Shown one piece after another: positions 59,430-64,000 of a stretch of 64,000 nucleotides of DNA. The number at the start of each line of letters is the position of its first letter. Positions within the stretch are counted from its first letter, which is position 1. The notes below the pieces were generated by a model that searched no databases, had not been told where the DNA came from, and worked only from the letters and a program-made list of their open reading frames with translations. A program made the translations under genes and the position numbers. This DNA is from Paralvinella palmiformis (Eukaryota > Annelida > Polychaeta > Terebellida > Alvinellidae): positions 434,001 to 498,000 of the forward strand of contig JAODUP010000463.1 in NCBI GenBank assembly GCA_025642065.1. The letters are read 5' to 3'.

Positions 59430-60370
59430 CCCAGGCACGAACAGGTAGAAACTCGTCGTACGGTCCCGGGAGACAGAAATATATTCAGCAGACACGGAGG
59501 CCTGTGGTAATAACAGATCAAGCGGAACCATTATAACCGGTGTTTTTCTATTGTTCATCACTGCTAGTTTATTGTGTTATTAAGCCAGCGTTAGCCTTAG
59601 AGTGAATGTTAATACAATGAAAGTCTGCCGAATAAGAGCTGAGTGAATGTTAATACAAAAAATATGATAGCCTGCCAGTTGTATATACGGTGATATATCA
59701 GACTCTATGTGTGTAAATATTAGAGAACGGATATACATCATGACAAAATTAACACTATATGACGAGGCCTGGTAAATGATAGCGCTTAAACTATGACGAA
59801 TGATATAATAATAATAATAATATTTATTATAGCGCTACATATCCTAAGTTCAAGAACGCTCACATGGCACAGCTCTTAGCGCGCTATGCAGCAAACGTCC
59901 ATATCTAGGATCGAATCCAAGTTGATATTTGCCAATTAACGTCTGCGGGTTATTACTTTTTATTCGACCAAAGTGGGAATTTATTTACTCAGATTTCAGG
60001 TTAATATGTATTACGAATGTGGCTAAAACTATGTATACTTGAGGATTCAGCCACATCGTATCAAAGCCAGTTGGTAATCCTTTCAAATAATTGAAATAAA
60101 CTAAGTCAGTCAGTGAATGAGTGAGTGCTTTATTTAGTCTCGGAGCTTGTCATATATATATATATATATATATATATGTCTGAGGGGGGACTCCTTACCG
60201 AAATTACAAGATTGGATGAAACATCCTGGTGATATAGGTAACATTAAGATAAAATCCATTTGATGCATTGAAAGAGTGAAAACAAGAGACCATAAAGACG
60301 ATGAAAATGCTCGTTCTGGATCGCTTTATGGAGTAACAGGGATGGCAATCAATAAATTAAAGTTATTGTA
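59430..60370. other. Upstream flank of mARC; no gene recognised
   Basis: Contains (ATA)n near 59,805-59,822, a weak tRNA-like motif (GGATCGAATCC, 59,910) beside a TATAGCGCTACATAT tail-like motif that may be an old SINE, and (AT)n at 60,153-60,177. Confidence 0.45.
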
Positions 60371-60383
60371 TTTGTAGGATCGA

Positions 60384-60696
60384 GCGCTTCCCGATTACAC
60401 AGTTATTAGACCTCTGGTACTGCGCTGTAAATCACTAGGTTATAGGTTCAAATCCGGCCCATATCTGCTTATATCTTTATTTTCTTAGGGAGTTGTCCCT
60501 CGACAATACGCACCTCCGTGGTCTAATTAGCAACGTGTTAGATCACAGATCATTACCACCTGAGTTCGAATCTCATCGTGCGCATACCTGAAGGGTGTTT
60601 CATCTTTGACTTCGCTTCATTACCGTTGGAAGTCGCTCGCCCCATTTAGCCTACCATGTGCACAATACTGATACTTAATAACTCAACAACAACAAC
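60384..60696 (+). mobile_element. Dimeric SINE: tRNA-like monomer fused to SINE-1, 12-bp target duplication
   Basis: TTGTAGGATCGA occurs at 60,372-60,383 and 60,697-60,708, bracketing 313 bp. The left part (60,384-60,505) has its own tRNA-like promoter region, with box-B-like GGTTCAAATCCGG at 60,448. The right part (about 60,511-60,696) is a SINE-1 unit with GAGTTCGAATCTCATCG and a CAAC-type tail. A single duplication around both implies one insertion event. Confidence 0.8.
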
Positions 60697-60837
60697 TTGT
60701 AGGATCGAACTAATAAATTATACAAAACGTATGCACGTGAAATAAAACAAACATGTTAATATCCTCTTAAAGTTAGTGCATATGTTTTCTGTTAAAAATG
60801 TATTCTGATTTTGGTCTTTTGATTTGAATTATGTGTG

Positions 60838-60841
<4 letters not shown>

Positions 60842-60873
<32 letters not shown>
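60842..60873. repeat. (AT)n microsatellite
   Basis: Uninterrupted AT run immediately left of SINE-3's tail. Confidence 0.9.
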
Positions 60874-60875
<2 letters not shown>

Positions 60876-60884
60876 ACCTATATA

Positions 60885-61185
60885 TAATACGTGACATTTA
60901 TATAGCGCCCCATCAAGCCAGATAGCTGTTCTAAGGCGCTTTATAGCATCATAATCTCTGACTCCGACCTGTATCAATCAAGCACACACCTCACCGTCCA
61001 AGTGAGTATACAATTCATGCTGCCATGATAGGCAGAAAGTGTTACACAAAACACATTGTCATTACGTCCTGTCAGCTTCTCATTTCTGGCTGAGTGAACC
61101 AGGCGTCACATGACAAGAGTTACAGATCCAGAGCCTCGAACCTATGAATCCCACACTCTAACCAACTGCGCCATCTCGGCTCGAC
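60885..61185 (-). mobile_element. SINE-3: tRNA-derived SINE with TATATAGCGC tail
   Basis: On minus the head reads GAGCCGAGATGGCGCAGTTG then GTTAGAGTGTGGGATTCATA and GGTTCGAGGC (boxes A and B). The body is ~200 bp and the 3' end is AGGCGCTATATAAATGTCAC-like. The tail resembles the LINE end at 57,885-57,905 and the hairpin at 22,668-22,688. Confidence 0.75.
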
Positions 61186-61433
61186 AAGTATATGTTAATA
61201 ACTGGACTAGCTATATATCTAGCCTAAAGCATTTCTGCAGGCTGAATTACCTCACATATATTTTGGATATTTTATCAGTTAGATTGTCCACTGATTAAAA
61301 ATTTGAATATGACCCTTAAGAAATACCCAACTTCAGTCTTTCTTGTTATTTTGTTATATACAATTGTTTACCACTAAAGCCCACTACTTACGGTGCATAT
61401 AATGACTTAAATAACTCCTCCCCATACTAGAGC

Positions 61434-61798
61434 TTTGACTTTGTTGTTCGGGGAGAATCCCCAGGCTGTCGCTTAATCAGCACAGCCTCTAATGTTGGAG
61501 TGGTTGAGAAACCTCCTCCCCCACCACTCACAGGGGAGCAGTAGGGGAAGATGGAGCCGAAATACCCTGAGGGTGGTCACTGCCAGAGTGTTTTACGTCC
61601 TCAGGGGGTTTTTAACGTCCCCCTTTATTTTAAATAATTCAGTGGAGACGGCAGCGCCATTTAACGTGGTCAGCCACCCACGATGTAGTGAGCCGAGAAA
61701 TTAATCCCTGGAAAAATTTCGACCTCTTACGGGGTTCGAACCTGCGACCGTTGGCACCAAGTGCCGGGTGCTTAACCGCTAGGCCACCGGAGCTCACT
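61434..61798 (-). mobile_element. SINE-2 copy, full length, 12-bp target duplication
   Basis: CCATACTAGAGC flanks it (61,422-61,433 and 61,799-61,810). On minus: head GAGCTCCGGTGGCCTAGCGG with box B GGTTCGAACC, a long body, and 3' end TAAGCGACAGCCTGGGGATT then CTCCCCGAACAACAAA. At 365 bp it is the reference copy for this family. Confidence 0.92.
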
Positions 61799-61810
61799 CC
61801 ATACTAGAGC

Positions 61811-63490
61811 ATACTACACCAATTAATATATACCTCAGTAAACCAATCCAGGCATAGTTCTAATAATAACAATGCATATTGAATAAAGCCTCCTTACTAG
61901 TTCCATTTGTTAATACTGAACTCGGCTCTCTCAGTTGGGTGTTAAATTGATAAATATTGCACACCACGTGGAGTTTGAATATCGAAACTGGAATATTAAT
62001 TAAGGAAACATCAAGACATAGATTTTTCTGTGGAGAAATACGAGTGAATGAAGCGGAGAGAAATAACTGCATGGGCAGGTGCCACCTATAGCGGTCTGTG
62101 CTCCGATTTACTGTAAATAAACATCCCTGTCAAAACAGTAAAACCTCTCAGCCAGGATTGATACGTTGTAATATTAGAAATACTCGTATCGTTTAAATAT
62201 AAAAACAGATTATTGCGTGTTGTATCAGAACTCGCATTTAATCTAATTTGTGTCTTTCTCCTTTTTTAAATGTATTTTTTGCATAAAAATCATTTTTAAA
62301 CTGATAAAGGACAATAATATTAATCTATATGAACTATCAAGAAAACTTATCAACTTCTTTCTTCTCTAGCACGAGATATTTTTAATAATAACAGTACTTT
62401 CGTTCATTAAGACAATTCTCCAGTCATGATGTGAATATCATAATGTTCCTGTTATTAATAATTTTCTTTCTGTTCCAGGTTGTTGTTGATAATAACGATA
62501 ACGTGTTACGTCTCTTCTGAAGAAACACTACGCCATTTTCTGTATTTACAAACCCCACAAAATGGACGTGTAATGAAACATTAACAATAAGTTAGCACAC
62601 TCATATCATAAAGTTCCGCCTACGAACAGCGTAAGAAACGAGACTTATTTAAAACAAGTTATATTTTTGAGAGATAAAATTGAAGTGAAACATCCATTCT
62701 AGTACACGCACACACACGCGCGCAATAAGATAATCATATATTGTCTTCATTTGAAATGAAATCTCGATTTCATTACACACAGAAATCCATATTTTTGTCA
62801 GCTAATACAGTTCAATCGTCACAAAATGTCTGGCCATTACTGCATCCTATCTGGTGGCTAATAGGTTTCAGCATCGCTAAAAGTGATCTTCAGGCCACAA
62901 CAATGTCAAAACAACACCCGACGGTTCAAGGATCAGATGTAGTGATAACAAAATAAATGTAAACCGAGATTTACTTGAAATAATATATAACTGTAATAAC
63001 CATATATTTCCCCGATTAACCACAACATGTCAATTAAGAATTTCTTGTTTCTATTATTTATAGGCCTCTGTGTGTGTGTGGTGTTTTGGAATTGTTATTT
63101 CTAAATCTAACTGGAATTTATATAACATATGCAACACTACAAAGGGAATAGAATCACCCCAGTAGAGGAAGGGAATGCAAAACGGTTGCCAATAACTTCA
63201 TCAAGCTGAAGGCACAGATCTTGATGATGTAAAATCTTTACTTTCAGTTGGCATACCTAGACAACGTTATAATATTATCACATAAGCCAATCCGAAACAA
63301 TGATAAAACTGCAAAACAAATATAATTATATTATGATGATGATGATGGCAACCTTCGTCTTCCATTTCCTCCTCAATTACACCAAGACATGTGGCATGTA
63401 CCTATCAGGCTGAGTCTCGGGATATTCACGTGCAGATTTGAAGCTGCTAACCACAAGGAAAGTTTACGATTAAACGGAAAGTTTACGATG
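61811..63490. other. No gene recognised
   Basis: AT-rich; a (GT)n tract near 63,070 and an (ATG)n tract near 63,333-63,345. ORFs at 61,860-62,072 (-) and 62,741-62,956 (+) have no family signature. Confidence 0.45.
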
Positions 63491-63536
63491 ACTACAGCCC
63501 CACCATTCCTGTGACATCGTTCCCTTTATAGTCACT

Positions 63537-63947
63537 TTGGGTCCTGCCACAGATTTGTGTTGGTTTTGCCAGAAATATCAGCACAAAATCAGTGAGGCAG
63601 CGAACAAGATGAACGAGGAGAAGGCCAAAGTGCACATCATTGCTACTGAATACTTGACTCGTGTCAGCAAGAAAAGGACATTTTACCAAGAAATATGCAA
63701 GAAAACGGAGGACGGTCTGTCTGCCGTTATGGACCCAGGTCTCCATGAATGTTTAAGCTGTGGTGTAGTGGTGCATTATAGTATGGATTTTGCTAAACAA
63801 GTGCATCACCCGTCCAAACCCACTTCAGACGAATGTGTCCAAGAGCGGAAAGGATTCGAACTGAGTCATCACATACACCTTCACACCGATAACTGTGATG
63901 GACAAACCAAGAACTGTCATGTGATACTTGTTTTGTGTGTGTCCTAA
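63537..63947 (+). CDS. Unrecognised Cys-rich protein fragment, 136 codons
   Basis: Frame MGPATDLCWFCQKYQHKISE, then MNEEKAKVHIIATEYL, SKKRTFYQEICKKTEDGL, ECLSCGVVVHYSMDFAKQVH and HPSKP. CWFC and CLSC pairs suggest metal binding. 'HYSMDFAKQVHHP' resembles a motif I associate with multi-copy, probably transposon-linked invertebrate proteins (spacing CxxC ... HYSxDxAQQVxxP), but I cannot name the family. The frame may start upstream without this ATG, and the end may be a frameshift since the tail (HVILVLCVS) looks unrelated. The window ends soon after. Confidence 0.45.
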   Translation: MGPATDLCWFCQKYQHKISEAANKMNEEKAKVHIIATEYLTRVSKKRTFYQEICKKTEDGLSAVMDPGLHECLSCGVVVHYSMDFAKQVHHPSKPTSDECVQERKGFELSHHIHLHTDNCDGQTKNCHVILVLCVS

Positions 63948-64000
63948 CAGCTCAACGTGTTTCCAGCACCACGAGTTCCTCTCGACTAGAATATACCGCG

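Noticed and set aside
60395..60470. Possible tRNA gene
   Set aside because: Box-B-like motif but poor arm pairing, and it lies inside the dimeric SINE's target duplication; it is a SINE head.
61125..61190. Possible tRNA gene on minus
   Set aside because: tRNA-like, but continues directly into the SINE-3 body; counted as a SINE head.

Overview
This window is animal nuclear DNA: spliced genes with GT/AG introns, many tRNA-derived SINEs, non-LTR and LTR retrotransposons, a tyrosine-recombinase retrotransposon, THAP, hAT and MULE transposase remnants, and (AT)n microsatellites. The AT-rich, transposon-dense texture and the protein families suggest a lophotrochozoan, most likely a marine mollusc. 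That is inference; no species can be named from the sequence alone.

Two host genes look intact, both on the minus strand. A DHRS7-like short-chain dehydrogenase lies at 19,368-22,296 (8 exons, about 328 aa, TGxxxGxG, NNGG, YxxxK). A mitochondrial amidoxime-reducing component (mARC, MOSC family) gene lies at 55,302-59,192 (7 exons, about 333 aa, Mo-ligand Cys present). An inverted, intron-containing broken copy of the DHRS7-like gene lies at 1,425-3,002. The left edge holds the 3' part of a SWIM-zinc-finger gene, broken by a frameshift and a SINE, with a convergent THAP exon abutting it.

The rest is mostly layered mobile DNA. The most unusual component is a family of about 2.2-kb elements with four copies (3,063-5,290 +, 12,969-15,325 -, 24,341-26,568 +, and 37,649-44,232 - interrupted). 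They have 8-bp target duplications, short CA-type termini, and a decayed three-exon gene starting with a split THAP DNA-binding domain. I interpret them as non-autonomous P-superfamily elements. A P-transposase-like C-terminal fragment lies at 34,600-35,020.

Layout: 0-3 kb SWIM/THAP and DHRS7 pseudogene; 3-6 kb P-like copy 1 and a second THAP-bearing repeat; 6.6-12.4 kb hAT-like remnant, SINE, LINE fragments and an RNase H-bearing LINE; 13-15.6 kb P-like copy 2 and a SINE; 16.8-18.4 kb transposase remnant with a MITE; 19.4-22.3 kb DHRS7-like gene; 24-26.6 kb P-like copy 3; 26.8-33 kb two MULE remnants, SINEs, LINE and hAT fragments; 33-46 kb LINEs and a nested stack (LINE, then unknown DNA, then P-like copy 4, then a gypsy-type LTR element, then a SINE); 47.3-49.7 kb a DIRS/Ngaro-type element with split direct repeats; 49.7-55 kb mostly unrecognised; 55.3-59.2 kb mARC gene; 60-62 kb SINEs including a dimeric one; 63.5 kb an unrecognised cysteine-rich ORF.

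The target-site duplications give a relative chronology of insertions at several sites. No CRISPR, operon or prokaryotic signal was seen.
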